Assembly (NCBI GenBank): GCA_900617975.1
Contig: UZAE01012574.1
Coordinates: 16,077-36,868 of the forward strand
Source: Rodentolepis nana
Lineage: Eukaryota; Platyhelminthes; Cestoda; Cyclophyllidea; Hymenolepididae
Length of the DNA: 20,792 bases
Direction of reading: 5' to 3'
The notes under the pieces are model-generated. The model was not told the DNA's origin, searched no databases, and saw only the letters and a list, made by a program, of their open reading frames with translations. Shown in pieces: positions 1 to 9,515 of this stretch (position 1 is its first letter; the number at the start of each line of letters is the position of its first letter). A program made the position numbers and the translations under genes.

Positions 1-718
1 CGCCGATTTGATAATGCCGGTCGCTTATCTTCAATTGCATCCTTCAGTTTTTCGAGTTCTTCAACATACACATTTGAATTTATCGTTTGGTTCTGCGGCG
101 TGAGTTCAAAATACAAAATTCCTTTGTGATCCCACCAGACTGACAGCATAATCTTTTTTTGGTGAATCTCTGCTTTTGATACTGTTTGGGCTGGTTGATC
201 TTGCTTCACCCATGATCTCTTGCGAGTAACATCGTTATAAACTATCCACTTTTCGTCGCCAGTAACTAGGTTCTTCCTCGGAAATGGATCATTCTCATTG
301 CGTTTCAGTAGCGGCGAATCACAGATGCTAATCCGTTGCGTCAAATGAATTTCCTTTAACTGGTGAGGGATCCATAAATCAAGTTTCTTGACATAACCAA
401 GGGTTTTTAATTTTTTTCAATGTATGTATGCGACACATTGAGCTTCTCTGCAATATCTCGTGTTGTGCTGTGACGATTTGAATTGATAATGGCCTTGATA
501 TGGGTTTCATCCACTTCGACTGGGCGGCCAGATCGTTGTGAATTTTTCAGTGAAAAATCACCGGAACGAAATCTTTCAAACCAATTTCGACACTGCCTTT
601 CTTTTAAGGCTTCATCTTCATATACGGCACATAACTTCTTTTGTGCTTGCGATGCGTTCTTGCCTTTTCGGAAGTAATACAATAAAATGTGTCGGAAGTG
701 CACGTCCTGTTCTCTCAT
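1..718 (-). pseudogene. mariner transposase, frameshifted and truncated
   Basis: The N-terminal part (718 down to 407, 103 codons) has the mariner helix-turn-helix region: a W-F-x-R-F-x-S-G-D block followed by RSGRP, then a second DNA-binding helix region ending in NVSHTY. This frame stops at a TAA in an A-rich stretch at about 406-420. The protein then continues in another frame from about 409 to position 1, showing LWIPHQL (the mariner WVPHEL-type motif) at about 357-380, GDEKW with the first catalytic Asp near 255-257, and a VWWD block further on. The switch falls at a run of seven A (minus strand, 411-417); one more A would restore frame, so a single-base deletion is the simplest cause. 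The second catalytic Asp would lie just beyond position 1. Mariner transposases cut and paste the element at TA sites; this one is inactive as it stands. Confidence 0.9.
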
Positions 719-783
719 ATTTAAATTGGGATAAAAACAAAACTAAAGAGCTAAACAAAAAATTTTTTACTAATTAACCTAGA
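1..783 (-). mobile_element. mariner-type DNA transposon, 5' part, truncated by window edge
   Basis: A Tc1/mariner-superfamily element read on the minus strand. The transposase starts at 718 and runs towards position 1, so the second half of the element, including the later catalytic acidic residues and the far terminal repeat, is outside the window. Upstream of the start (719-783) is a short AT-rich leader; minus-strand text around 749-783 beginning CTAGGTTAATTAGTAAAAAA has the look of a mariner terminal repeat, but without the other end the boundary at about 783 is only an estimate. The reading frame is broken (see the transposase entry), so this copy cannot make a full transposase and is a fossil or a non-autonomous relic. 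Confidence 0.88.
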
Positions 784-901
784 AGCCCATACAGTAAGAA
801 AAAAATATAGGTTAGATGCTCTGGCCACGTTAACAAAACAAAAGAAAGTATAGAGTGAATCTGTCAACAAAAACGGCAATGACTTAGTTGCCAACCCAAT
901 A

Positions 902-1253
902 GATGATAAATTTATTTATTTATTTCAAATGGCAGGCATTTTGATAGATATCATTAGCCATTTAGTTGACTTCGGGCTTCACAGAGGGAAGGTTCATCAA
1001 AGTAGTAGAAAGTCAAGGGGTAGGGAACAGAAGAGCGATTCAGAGATGTAAAAGAGGCAGACAGACACAAAGGTAGAGAAAAAAGGTGAGGTGAGTACTG
1101 TGGTAGGGGTCGAATATGACAACCAGGGGGGTCGTGGTAGTTTGAAGTCAGAAGTCAACTGCCGGTTAATGGACTTTTTGCCATATGAGTATACGTTGCC
1201 CAGTGTGCACCACGTGGAGGTAAGTCCATCGCACACCCCACTGGATGATAAAT
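902..1253 (-). mobile_element. SINE-like retroposon, copy 1, with 10 bp target-site duplication
   Basis: Copy 1 of the ~320 bp dispersed repeat. The direct repeat GATGATAAAT at 902-911 and 1244-1253 brackets the element (912-1243). On the plus strand it begins with (TTTA)n, then TTTCAAATGGCAGGC, a core GTTGACTTCGGGCTTCACAG, and ends in CCACGTGGAGGTAAGT and CGCACACCCC. Because the simple-sequence tail is (AAAT)n when read on the minus strand, the element is assigned to the minus strand. The short open frames inside it (minus, 997-1236 and 1155-1364) are part of the repeat, not genes. It lies upstream of the first recognised fibulin-like exon, probably in the preceding intron. Confidence 0.9.
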
Positions 1254-1655
1254 AAAGAGGTTGCCTTCACTAATCTGCGCAATGTCAACTGCCAACAGTA
1301 CAAGGTCTTGGCAATCGGCATTTTCCGTTTTGCAAGAAAATTTAATTAATGAAGCCTTAGACACTTCCCATACTACCCCATGCTTTGTAAATTTTCAAGT
1401 ACATTAAAGATAATGACAACGGCGTTTAACTTGGACAACTGAAAGTTAACCTCCAAATCGCTTATCATTAGCAATTGTGCAAGCAGCTTTGCTTTTTACC
1501 ACTGGATCGACTAGAGTCCAGATTTCATTTTGAAAAAATTATCCTTTCTTTACAAATACTTTAGTAAACTGTTTTTTCAATAATAGCATCCAGTTTTGGT
1601 GCAATTTGAACTTAAACGCACGAATTTTCTCATTATCTATTTCGTGTGGCGTTAG

Positions 1656-1784
1656 ATATCAACGAGTGCACAGAAAAAGGGGCCAATAATATTTGCCAGA
1701 GCGGAAATTGTGTCAACACGCCGGGATCATTCCGTTGTGACTGTCCATCTGGTTTCCGTTTAGGACATGGAGGAACCTGCATTG
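1656..1784 (+). CDS. Exon: calcium-binding EGF module (fibulin/hemicentin-like gene)
   Basis: Acceptor GTTAG before 1656 and donor G|GTGAGT after 1784; phase 1 at both ends, the standard one-exon-one-module layout of EGF domains. It codes DINEC at the start (Asp completed by a G from the previous exon; calcium ligands), six cysteines, and CVNTPGSFRCDC, which fits the C-x-[DN]-x4-[FY]-x-C-x-C consensus for Asp/Asn beta-hydroxylation. 129 nt, exactly 43 codons. The open frame appears to begin at a GTG at 1646, but that is intron sequence. Confidence 0.9.
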
Positions 1785-4700
1785 GTGAGTTTCAAGAATT
1801 GTTTTTTTTTGAATTATATTATAATTGAATGCTTTTGCATTATATCAAATGAAGTCATTTTATTTATGTTTGTCCTGAGAAAATAATCACGATTTTACCA
1901 TAATTAGATGCTTTAGTTGGGAAAACGTTTTTCAAAATCCATTTGTAGAGTTAGCAAGGTTGAACAACAACTTTATTTTTTTAATTTAATTATGCGGAAA
2001 ATAAAAACAATTTTTTTAGGTTAATTCATCTTATTGTTTTTTGCAAAGTTTTCGTCAGTTTCAGATTTTCGAACAAGATATACATTTTTTCGAATGCAAT
2101 TGTGCTATTTACAACAAATAAGTTTCATCGGTTTGATAAGCAAAGTTCAAACAAATTGTTAGTGAATAAGTTCTATAAATAAACAATATATTTGTGCACT
2201 TATACTTGTATGAGCGCATTTTGATCAACTGTATCAATTTTTCAATTCTACTTGCCCTGGATAGTGTAGGATGTCTGGCTTTCCGAAAGAGATTATTTCG
2301 GCTTAATAATAACCTTGTCGCAGATAAATAGACCACAAATAGGCAAATAAGTGGGTTCGAAAGTTTCCGAGTTAGATGTTGCCCACTAAATAGGGATGGG
2401 GATTATCAGGTCACTGAGGTCAATGAGACAGAGACCGGGTACCCATGGGGGGGGACGGGAACATTGGTAAGCGCCAAACATGTCAACTACTGACCAATAT
2501 TTTTATTGCTCATACTTCAATCCTCCTTCTCCTCCTCTTCCCCGAATTTTGTCCTCACTATCGGCTCGATAGCAGTCATTGACCGCATCTGTTGCATGGC
2601 TTTTTATTGGCGTGACTATTGATTTTGTAGTTAGATTCGGTTTCGCCGCCAATACTGGTGGCGCCAATTACGTGAATTTCACGCTGGCTTATAATAATGA
2701 AGTCGCAATAACTTTTATCAACAAAATCGCCGAAATGCATTAACTCCAGTAAAAGTAATCATTTTTACAGCACTCTTATAATGCCTCAAAATATTACCAA
2801 CATCATTTGCCTATTTATCCATATTCTTCCATTGCAATTAATATGCATGCAATTTTCAAGTGACGTAAAAGGTACACCCAAGGAGTCTGCCATTATGCAG
2901 TCATTTCGGGCTGATTATTTGTATTCTTGAACAAACTGTGAGTTGACCGTGAGTGACCTGAGTGGTTCTATTTTGCTTCTACAGATATTAATGAATGTCA
3001 GGAGCATGACGGCATCTGTACCACACGTCACACTCGTGGCATCACCTTCTCCTGCGTGAACCTCCACGGCTCCTACCGTTGTGTCTCCGAGCGCTGTCCC
3101 ACAATGTATGCGAAATCGAAAATTCCCAATGGATACAGGTTCGTAAAGTTGATTATGCTTACCCTTAAAAAGGACAGATAACATGGAAAAATGGCTAGGA
3201 AATTAGGTCTAATTTCAATTTCCAAGCACCCATATTTCATTGCATTCTTTAAATCACATGCCTTCTATGGGTAAAATTTGGCTCATGCCCTATTTTAGTC
3301 TATTTTATTTAGGTGAGGCACAAGTTAAGGGCAAGTTTGTTTAATTTAACTACAGCTTTCGGTAAAGAGAATTAACCATTAAGTGCATTTTCACAAGGAG
3401 AATGCCCATACAGATTTCCATGTTGTTTTAACCCTTTAACACCCGAATTGTTTTTATTTGAAAAATGCCCCTTATTGCACTCACGCATGTCTCACAGCAG
3501 CAGACTGATGCCGCCGACGTGATGAGTTTTGGCGGTATCGAGCGAAGGCTGTAGACACGTATTGAAAATGTTTCAAACGGCAATAGCGCCTCCTACTAAG
3601 AGTCTAGTGTCAATGGAACTTATTTTGAAAGAGAATCGTACGGTCCCATACGGGCGTTAAAAGGGTAAATAGAAATAAATTCAATAGCTACTGAAGTTGG
3701 GAAAAGACATCAAAAATATATGAATCAATTCAACATTGCAATATTTGCCAAAATTGTGACAGCTGAAAACATGTGTGTATTTCTTCGAGTGCTCCAAAAT
3801 TGAAATTAACTTCCATCCACCAGAGATGTATCAAAGTAATTGGAAGAAGTAAGTCATTTGGACAGACTAAAGCAGTGCCCCATGGTGATTTATGAGGTTA
3901 TATAAAGAGAATACACGTCTGGAATTTCTGGCAATAAGTCAATGAATAGATGAGTACCGTGACTGATTGGTTTGGAGAATGTTCAAGTAGAAGGCTGATG
4001 AATGAGGGTTAGATGAAGTAATCTCGGATTGCAATCCATTTCATCAATTTTAAAAATGTGGAAATAAAATTAATGCGTGCGAATTAGAGTATCACTGAAT
4101 CCAATTCGTGGAACCGAATGCACGAGCTGGACCAAAGTATGCGAGGTGATATCTACAGCAAAATTGGCCATCTTCGTTCGGACTAATGGGAAACAGCTGT
4201 CTCTTTCAAAATAAAAAGCCTAAAGGTATTGAAAATCACTCTCAGAAGATGAGATATAGGTGGATTAGGTACTACACTAAAACGCTTTCAGAGAATGAAC
4301 AATAGGTGGGCTGTGATAAAGAAACCAAACATTTATTTATTTATTTATTTGAAATGACAGACTTTATGGTAGTTATCAAAAGACCTTTATTTGACTTCGA
4401 GCTTCACAGAGGGGAGGAGCATTAAAGTCACAAAAAGTCGATAGGGATGAATAGAAGGTTGATTCACGGATGTAAAGAGACAGACATTAAGGTAGAGAAA
4501 AGAGTAACCTGAGTACTGCGGAAGTGGTGGAATATGACAATGAGTCTAGTCATGGTAGCTTGAAGCTAGCTGCCGGATTATAGACTCTTTGGCTTATGAG
4601 TATACGTTGCCCAGGTTGCACCACGTGGAGGTAAGTCTATAGCCCACGCCAAAAAATCGATTTTCTAATTAGATCTCAGCGTCTAGAGTTCATTGCACGA

Positions 4701-6708
4701 TGACGGTTAGATGGAGCTGTAATGTAACAATTAATGCGTCTGTTTCTTTTCAACCGGCTGATTTGAGCATATTGTAGTCCATAATACCGCAAACCTTGAA
4801 ATTTGTCTTATAATTGAATTGAACTTAGTTGCTTGAAGATCCCATATTTAAAATAATATTTGCGAATGACTGGTTAGAAATAAATTGACAGAACTCTGAA
4901 ATCACAGCCGATCGATGCTAAAAGTACAATTATTAACCACGTACTTTAGAAATTTCATACTTCAATTTATGCTTTTCTCGATAGTAATCATTTTAAATGT
5001 AAAGTATATGATGTCTGTGCTCAGAAATTAGTAAAATAGTCCAGAAAAGGGAAGTGGTCATTCACCCCCCCCCCCACCCCACCCCACATCCCCCTCCTGT
5101 ATGAATCATGGAACTTTCTCATCAGGAGCATAATTGACATTAAAATTTTCAAATAATATAGACCCAAAATTTCTAAGCTAGGCCATCTCCAAAATATTTA
5201 TTTATTTCAAATAGCAGGCATTTTGATAGATATCATTAGCCATTTAGCTGACTTCGGGCTTCACAGAGGGAAGGTTCATCAAAGTAGCAGAAAGTCGAGG
5301 GGTTGGGAATAGAAGAGCGAATCACAGATGTAAAAGAGGCAGACAGACACAAAGGTAGAGAATAAGGTAAGGTGAGTACTGTGGTAGGGGTCGAATATGA
5401 CAACCAGGAGGGGTCGTGGTAGTTTGAAGTCAAAAGTCAAATGCCGGTTAATAGACTTTTTTGCCGTATGAGTATACGTTGCCCAGGGTGCACCACGTGG
5501 AGGTAAGTTTATCGCACACCCCTCTCCAAAATATTTGAAACCTCTGGAATAGTTGGTTTAATTCCCTCGCGCATTCTTGATACGAGTAGAAGCATTTTGG
5601 TAAACTTCGAAACTCATTCAAGGTCATTCAATACGAAATGAAGTAAAATGTTGCGTGATTAGTGTGATATCCGCGCTATCAGATTTGAATCGCATGATAT
5701 GCTTCGTTTGAGACACGGGGTGACAGGAACATGATTGACACTCCCTGACCTCAAGTGTGTCTAGTTTGACAATCTAAACAGTTGTATTTGACACGAGGTA
5801 AAGCTATATGACCTAGACCAGACAGGCACTCTCTGTGTTCTTTTGTATACAGTTCTTGGTACGTTGTAATTAATATTATTGATTATCAAAATGTGTTATG
5901 TTGACATTTCCAATTGCATAGGTAACGCAAAACAATTTGTATTACTTTTTGGAGCGATTAAAACGGACTTCATTTAATGTTCAAATCTAATTATTTATTA
6001 GGTTAGTCTTAGTTATTGTTTACAATTTCAATTAAAGATTCATCACGCAAATTTTCAAAGTTCCCGTGGCATTTTATTGTTTTTTTTTAATTCGAACCAA
6101 ACAATCCGTTTGCATAATGAAGGTTTTAACTTGAATTTAAACAAAGTCATGTGAAATTTATCTCCAATTTTACAGATGCACCTTAATGCCTGAATACGAG
6201 TGTAACACCTTCGACCCATATTGCTTGAACGATCGTCCATTGAGAATGGACCATCTTCACATTGAACTACCAGCGGTATTGACAAAACGGTTAGTCCTTG
6301 GTGAGCTGGATTCCTCCATTGTCAAACGTGGAACAGTCAATGTCGAACTACTTGAGCACTATGCTTATGACACTCGCAGCAAACGACACATTTCCGTTAG
6401 GAATTCACTTAAGGTAATAAGAGGAAGTGGGATTAACTTGAATAATGCTAGAAAGCTCAAAACTTGATCGCATTTTTACGGTTTAGTTGGGAGTCAAATC
6501 CACCGACAGGAGAACAGTGGAACTCCTGTTGATCAAGCCCATTGAACCGCCGGCAGACATATTCGTCTCCGTTCGACTATCGGAATTGCTCGGTCATAGA
6601 AGTAAGGTTCGGTCAACAACGCGGTTCTACCTCTATGCAACGGAGAACTCCTATGTGAATTTGACCTCCACAGCCTACGAACTGTCCGATTGGACGAATA
6701 GAGTATAG
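1656..6708 (+). CDS. Fibulin/hemicentin-like extracellular matrix protein, C-terminal part (partial gene; exons 1656-1784, 2985-3138, 6176-6413, 6487-6708)
   Basis: Four exons with compatible phases (1, 2, 0) give the C-terminal ~247 residues of a secreted matrix protein and end at a TAG at 6706-6708. Order: one complete calcium-binding EGF module (43 residues), one terminal EGF-like module whose last cysteines are spaced as in fibulins (YRCVSERCP), then a fibulin-type C-terminal module of about 150 residues, rich in alternating beta-strand patterns and ending in FYLYATENSY, comparable to the conserved end of fibulins and hemicentins. These proteins organise basement membranes and elastic matrices outside the cell. 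The N-terminal part (signal peptide, further EGF or Ig modules) is not in the window, so fibulin versus hemicentin cannot be decided. Introns are 1200, 3037 and 73 bp; the big one holds a MITE and two SINE-like copies. The stop comes about 13 residues past the usual end motif. Confidence 0.85.
2985..3138 (+). CDS. Exon: terminal EGF-like module (fibulin/hemicentin-like gene)
   Basis: Acceptor TTCTACAG before 2985, phase 1, again starting with DINEC once the G from 1784 is added. It contains CVNLHGSYRC, a second hydroxylation-type consensus, then VSERCP as in the last EGF of fibulins. The donor is ACAG|GTTCGT at 3138/3139. A second GT at 3143 (GTAAAG) looks as strong, but using it would put the next exon into a frame with an early TGA; only 3138 joins to 6176 with an open frame (AG + A = Arg). 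The phase therefore fixes the donor. Confidence 0.87.
3432..3665. mobile_element. piggyBac-like MITE, copy A
   Basis: A 234 bp element with near-perfect inverted ends: CCCTTTAACACCCG at 3432-3445 and CGGGCGTTAAAAGGG at 3651-3665, which differ by one base and one indel. The left end directly follows TTAA (3428-3431); the right end is followed by TAAA, a one-base departure from the expected TTAA duplication. TTAA targets and CCC-starting ends are typical of piggyBac elements. No open frame of note, so it is non-autonomous. It lies in the 3 kb intron of the fibulin-like gene and has a second copy at 12861-13080. Confidence 0.75.
4331..4650 (-). mobile_element. SINE-like retroposon, copy 2
   Basis: Aligns by eye over its whole length with copies 1 and 3: tail ATTTATTTATTTATTTATTT at 4331, then GAAATGACAGACTTTATGGT, core TTGACTTCGAGCTTCACAGA, the TGAGTATACGTTGCCCAGG segment, and CCACGTGGAGGTAAGTCTAT near the far end. 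Flanks share only CCAAA, so a target-site duplication is not convincing. It sits in the long intron of the fibulin-like gene, with its tail upstream, in the same orientation as copies 1 and 3. Confidence 0.88.
5065..5094 (-). other. C-rich tract; possible G-quadruplex on the minus strand
   Basis: Four C runs in 30 bases: 11 C at 5065-5075, then 4 C at 5077-5080 and 5082-5085, and 5 C at 5090-5094. The minus strand therefore has four G runs of at least four with short loops, the classical quadruplex pattern. It lies in an intron of the fibulin-like gene. No function can be read from it. Confidence 0.6.
5186..5536 (-). mobile_element. SINE-like retroposon, copy 3, with 14 bp target-site duplication
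   Basis: The cleanest copy. TCTCCAAAATATTT at 5186-5199 is repeated exactly at 5523-5536, bracketing the 323 bp element. Plus-strand order: short TTTA tail, TTTCAAATAGCAGGC, the GACTTCGGGCTTCACAGAGG core, CCGTATGAGTATACG (a small hairpin), TGCCCAGGGTGCACCACGTGG, AGGTAAGTTTATCGCACACC. The minus-strand open frame 5236-5433 is internal to it. It lies in the fibulin-like gene's long intron. Confidence 0.93.
6176..6413 (+). CDS. Exon: fibulin-type C-terminal module, first part
   Basis: Acceptor TTTTACAG before 6176, donor AAG|GTAATA after 6413. It enters in phase 2 and leaves in phase 0. The protein continues from the terminal EGF (YRCT), includes EYECNTFDPYCL, matching the cysteine pair that opens the C-terminal module in fibulins and hemicentins, and then beta-strand-like segments around HIELPAVLTKRLVLGEL. 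238 nt. The open frame here reads on into the intron to about 6467 before a stop. Confidence 0.85.
6487..6708 (+). CDS. Exon: fibulin-type C-terminal module, last part, with stop
   Basis: Acceptor GTTTAG before 6487, after an intron of only 73 bp. Phase 0 entry; 73 codons and TAG. It encodes VELLLIKPIEPP, then IFVSVRL and RSTTRFYLYATENSY, the counterpart of the conserved final strand of fibulins. A candidate poly(A) signal ATTAAA lies at 6972-6977, 264 bases after the stop. Confidence 0.83.
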   Translation: MGVKSTDRRTVELLLIKPIEPPADIFVSVRLSELLGHRSKVRSTTRFYLYATENSYVNLTSTAYELSDWTNRV

Positions 6709-7011
6709 AAAACAAAATTGTATTTTTCGACCTGATTAGATGCAGATTATAACATGCGCCCATTCCTCATATACCCTTTGTTTGTCATAACTTTGCTTTA
6801 AGGCATGTAGGGCTTGCCTGCCTACCTACCTGACCCACATCTGTATTAACTTGTCATTTCCTTATTGACTAAGATTAATTACGCCAACCCCAGTTGGATT
6901 AACTGTTAATAATATGCAATCTCATCGCCTTCCTCTTCCTTCCTCACCCCCTCATTTTGTGTTTTGTCCCAATTAAAGATACTATTTTGAGATGTATTTG
7001 AACTCATGAAT

Positions 7012-7029
7012 ATATATATATATATATAT
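7012..7029. repeat. (TA)n microsatellite
   Basis: About nine TA units in the 3' flank of the fibulin-like gene. Confidence 0.85.
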
Positions 7030-7326
7030 TATCCCTCACCGATTGATTACTATGTCATTGTTCCATGTTTGTTTTGCCTGTTATCGTAATGCGTTTATTA
7101 ATTATTTCTTTAATATATTATTTTGGTAATTTTGACGAGTGATGACTCATCTAATACGCCTTTTAAGTTGTTCATCGGATTCCTGCGTGGTTCCCGTAAT
7201 TGGCATGTGGTAGTGGCGTCTAATCTGTTGGAGAGCAATATCTTCACTATCTTCCCACATTTATCGATTACTTCATAAGGAGCACCTCACGGGAGGGATG
7301 AAAAGGGGTGAGGGGGTTAATTCGCC

Positions 7327-7615
7327 ATTTATTTATGGCACATGACAGGCGATATGATAGTTACCATTGGCCCTTTAGTTGACTTCGGGATTCACAGAGG
7401 GGAAGATCAACAAAGTCGCAAGAAAAGTGATTCATAGAAGTAAAGGGGACAGACAGACACAAAGGTAGAGAAATAGGTAAGGTAAGGTAAGGTGAGTACT
7501 ATGGAAGTGGTCTAATATGACATGCAGTCCGGTCATGGTAGTTTGAAGTCAATTGCTGGTATGAGTTCATGTTGCTCAGGGTATACCACTTAGAGGCAGG
7601 TCTATCTCCCACCCC
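7327..7615 (-). mobile_element. SINE-like retroposon, copy 4, diverged
   Basis: Tail ATTTATTTATGGCAC at 7327, the GTTGACTTCGGGATTCACAG core, GACAGACAGACACAAAGGTAGAGAAA, and the far end TCTATCTCCCACCCC. It is older than copies 1 and 3: the conserved GGAGGTAAGT is changed to GAGGCAGGTC, and the TATACGTTGCCCAGG segment is damaged. GGTTAA at 7315-7320 and 7616-7621 may be what is left of a target-site duplication. A short duplication AGGTAAGGTAAGGT is visible near 7479-7492. Confidence 0.82.
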
Positions 7616-8906
7616 GGTTAAACCATCATAATGCGTCTTATGAAGTCAATGCTAATTAAATGGAAATGAATGAGCAAGATTGTTGCTATTACGCTTAGAG
7701 AACCCAAGGAGGTAGAAATGTCAGTAAAGAAACCAATGGGACAAACCGAATTTAACTTCTGAATTCGCCTCTCTGTCAGCTTTCACTTAATGTGGTCAGT
7801 TCATCGCATCATGTTATACTTCCTCAAAACTCTAGGCCCCAAAGCGTACCAATTTTTCATCTAATTAAATTGAATGATGGGTCATTTAATGTCTTCCAAA
7901 GTGGCACTTCTTGTAGCAACTAAAAATGAGTAAGATACCTTAGGCGCCCATGTGCGATCTTTGTTCATACAGCCCCTATTAGGCCAAACCTAATGCATAG
8001 CTTGCATGTTCTATTACGTTAAGAAAGAGATCTTCGAGACCCCATGATAAAGCTCGAAATGATTGGATAAAAGCACACGCCTAACGGCACAAATGAAAGA
8101 GAAGTGGTTAGTTGTCTAAGTTCTTCTCCACCAAGTTGTTGTATCCAATGGGGATGTCTAGTATGATGGGGTGAATGAGTTGAGGTGGTTATGACTATTT
8201 TGTTTCATCACGCGTCAACTTTTGGAAACAGGTCTAAATGTACCAAATCGACTATTTTCGTCTTACCTGATGAAAAAGGACACAAGTTTCCCTTGCGGTG
8301 AACGGAATTATCAAATATTGATTTCTTCCGACACGTGTCGCCATCTCATTTATCTTTTTACTCAGGTCAGAAGGTAGGGCATTTTCTTGCGTTGAGGTGG
8401 ATTAGTTTGATCATTTTTCTTCCTCTACTCCCATGGTTATTTTTTTTTCGTTTAAAGCGCTTGCTATTAGACTTTCTGGACACAAATATGATGGAAACGG
8501 TATGAATGCTGTATGAATGGGGGACAAAAGAAATCGTGGTAAATAGAAGCAAGTTCATTTATCAATGCCTGCATGTTCCTGCAAGTGGAATTCGTTCCGA
8601 TGCTAAAAAATGCAATAGGAGAAGGAAAATGTAGTTCACTTAAAAGGTCAGAAGTTGTCACAATCAAATTTTACGTCAATTGCTACGAACTAGATTTGGC
8701 ACACTTTGAGTACAAGTTGAATCATCCTCTAACTATTCTCCTGTGAAATTACATTTAGACTTTGAGTTCATCGAATAGCATGAATCATAGGCACACGAAA
8801 GCAGGCTTGGATTGCTCCACAATATAGTGTTCATAACCAATTGCAGATTTCGCGCACCAACTTAATATGAGAAACGTGTGCAGCACTATCAGCAAGTCAG
8901 CGCATT

Positions 8907-9512
8907 ATGCTAAAATCGCTGTATCAGTTCAGAACAAAGTGTTGTGGCAAGAGCAATGTTTGGCAATATTCTGCAGCCTCACGTATCCTACCGTGTCAAT
9001 TCTGTGGAACTATTGGGGACTTCACCTCTCTTCCATGTGAAATATCTCCACCAACAAATAATGCACATACAGCTGTGTTTCCAGGAAGCTGTCCTGTTCG
9101 AGTGGCTTTCATACCTTCTGATATTAACCGTGGTTTTTTAAACTTTGAAGTCGGTGACGAATTGCATTGTGGTATTATAGATACTTCAGGATGTGTGATA
9201 AGCTATGTTCCAAAGGAAAGGAGGTTTCAGAAAGATCGGTCAAATCAATGGAAACAGAGTATAGTTTGCGAAATTGCGGAGATTAGAGAGATCGATGGAC
9301 CCGAATGGAACCATATAATAGAAACTGTTTCAAACGAACCCAAAGATGTGGATTACGACTGTCTTGAGTTTGCAATAGAGGTACTCAATCGAGTTTCTGG
9401 AAAAAATGAATTTTCGAGAGAGAATTTAAGTGAAATTATGGGACGGCAATTATTTGATGTAATGGAATTCGCTAAAATGCAGCGAAAAGCATTGAGATTT
9501 CGCAGAAATTGA
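8907..9512 (+). CDS. MKRN2OS-like protein (DUF4796 family), single exon
   Basis: A 201-residue protein resembling animal MKRN2 opposite strand protein (about 220 residues in human): a CPxC-type pair near the N-terminus (PCQFC, 29-33), GDELHCGIIDTSG at 83-95 matching the LHVGIT-type block, a WNHII segment at 134-138, and DYDCLEFAIEVLN at 149-161 matching the block with an invariant Cys. Function of the family is not established. His87 followed much later by Cys152 near a helix start recalls the order in permuted NlpC/P60-LRAT-type folds; this is inference. No signal peptide or membrane segment is evident, so a cytosolic or nuclear protein is likely. The start at 8907 has A at -3 and precedes the CxxC region by a length similar to the human protein. 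An out-of-frame ATG lies at 8867 (see findings). AATAAA begins four bases after the stop. The gene has no intron in its coding part. Confidence 0.8.
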   Translation: MLKSLYQFRTKCCGKSNVWQYSAASRILPCQFCGTIGDFTSLPCEISPPTNNAHTAVFPGSCPVRVAFIPSDINRGFLNFEVGDELHCGIIDTSGCVISYVPKERRFQKDRSNQWKQSIVCEIAEIREIDGPEWNHIIETVSNEPKDVDYDCLEFAIEVLNRVSGKNEFSRENLSEIMGRQLFDVMEFAKMQRKALRFRRN

Positions 9513-9515
9513 TAT

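Larger units (their letters stand above)
6709..8866. other. Intergenic region between the fibulin-like and MKRN2OS-like genes
   Basis: Holds the likely 3' UTR of the fibulin-like gene (ATTAAA at 6972-6977), a short (TA)n microsatellite at about 7012-7029, and SINE-like copy 4. I see no coding sequence; the short minus-strand open frames at 8367-8667 overlap each other and show no recognisable motif. Confidence 0.6.

Noticed and set aside
483..777. Plus-strand open frames over the mariner region
   Set aside because: They are antisense shadows of the transposase.
912..1243. Hammerhead ribozyme inside the SINE-like repeat, as in some flatworm repeats
   Set aside because: I looked for CTGATGA or CTGANGA with a paired GAAA on both strands and found no such core in the copies.
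997..1364. Minus-strand open frames of 79 and 69 codons
   Set aside because: They lie inside retroposon copy 1 and its flank. Related open frames recur in copies 3 and 5, so they are shared repeat sequence, not genes.
2575..2745. Plus-strand frame ending KIAEMH with sensible-looking codons
   Set aside because: Under 60 codons, no motif, no fitting splice sites, and it would break the EGF exon joining 1784 to 2985.
6186..6467. Open frame beginning at ATG 6187 as an independent gene
   Set aside because: It is the third fibulin-like exon read into the intron; the exon starts at 6176 and ends at 6413.
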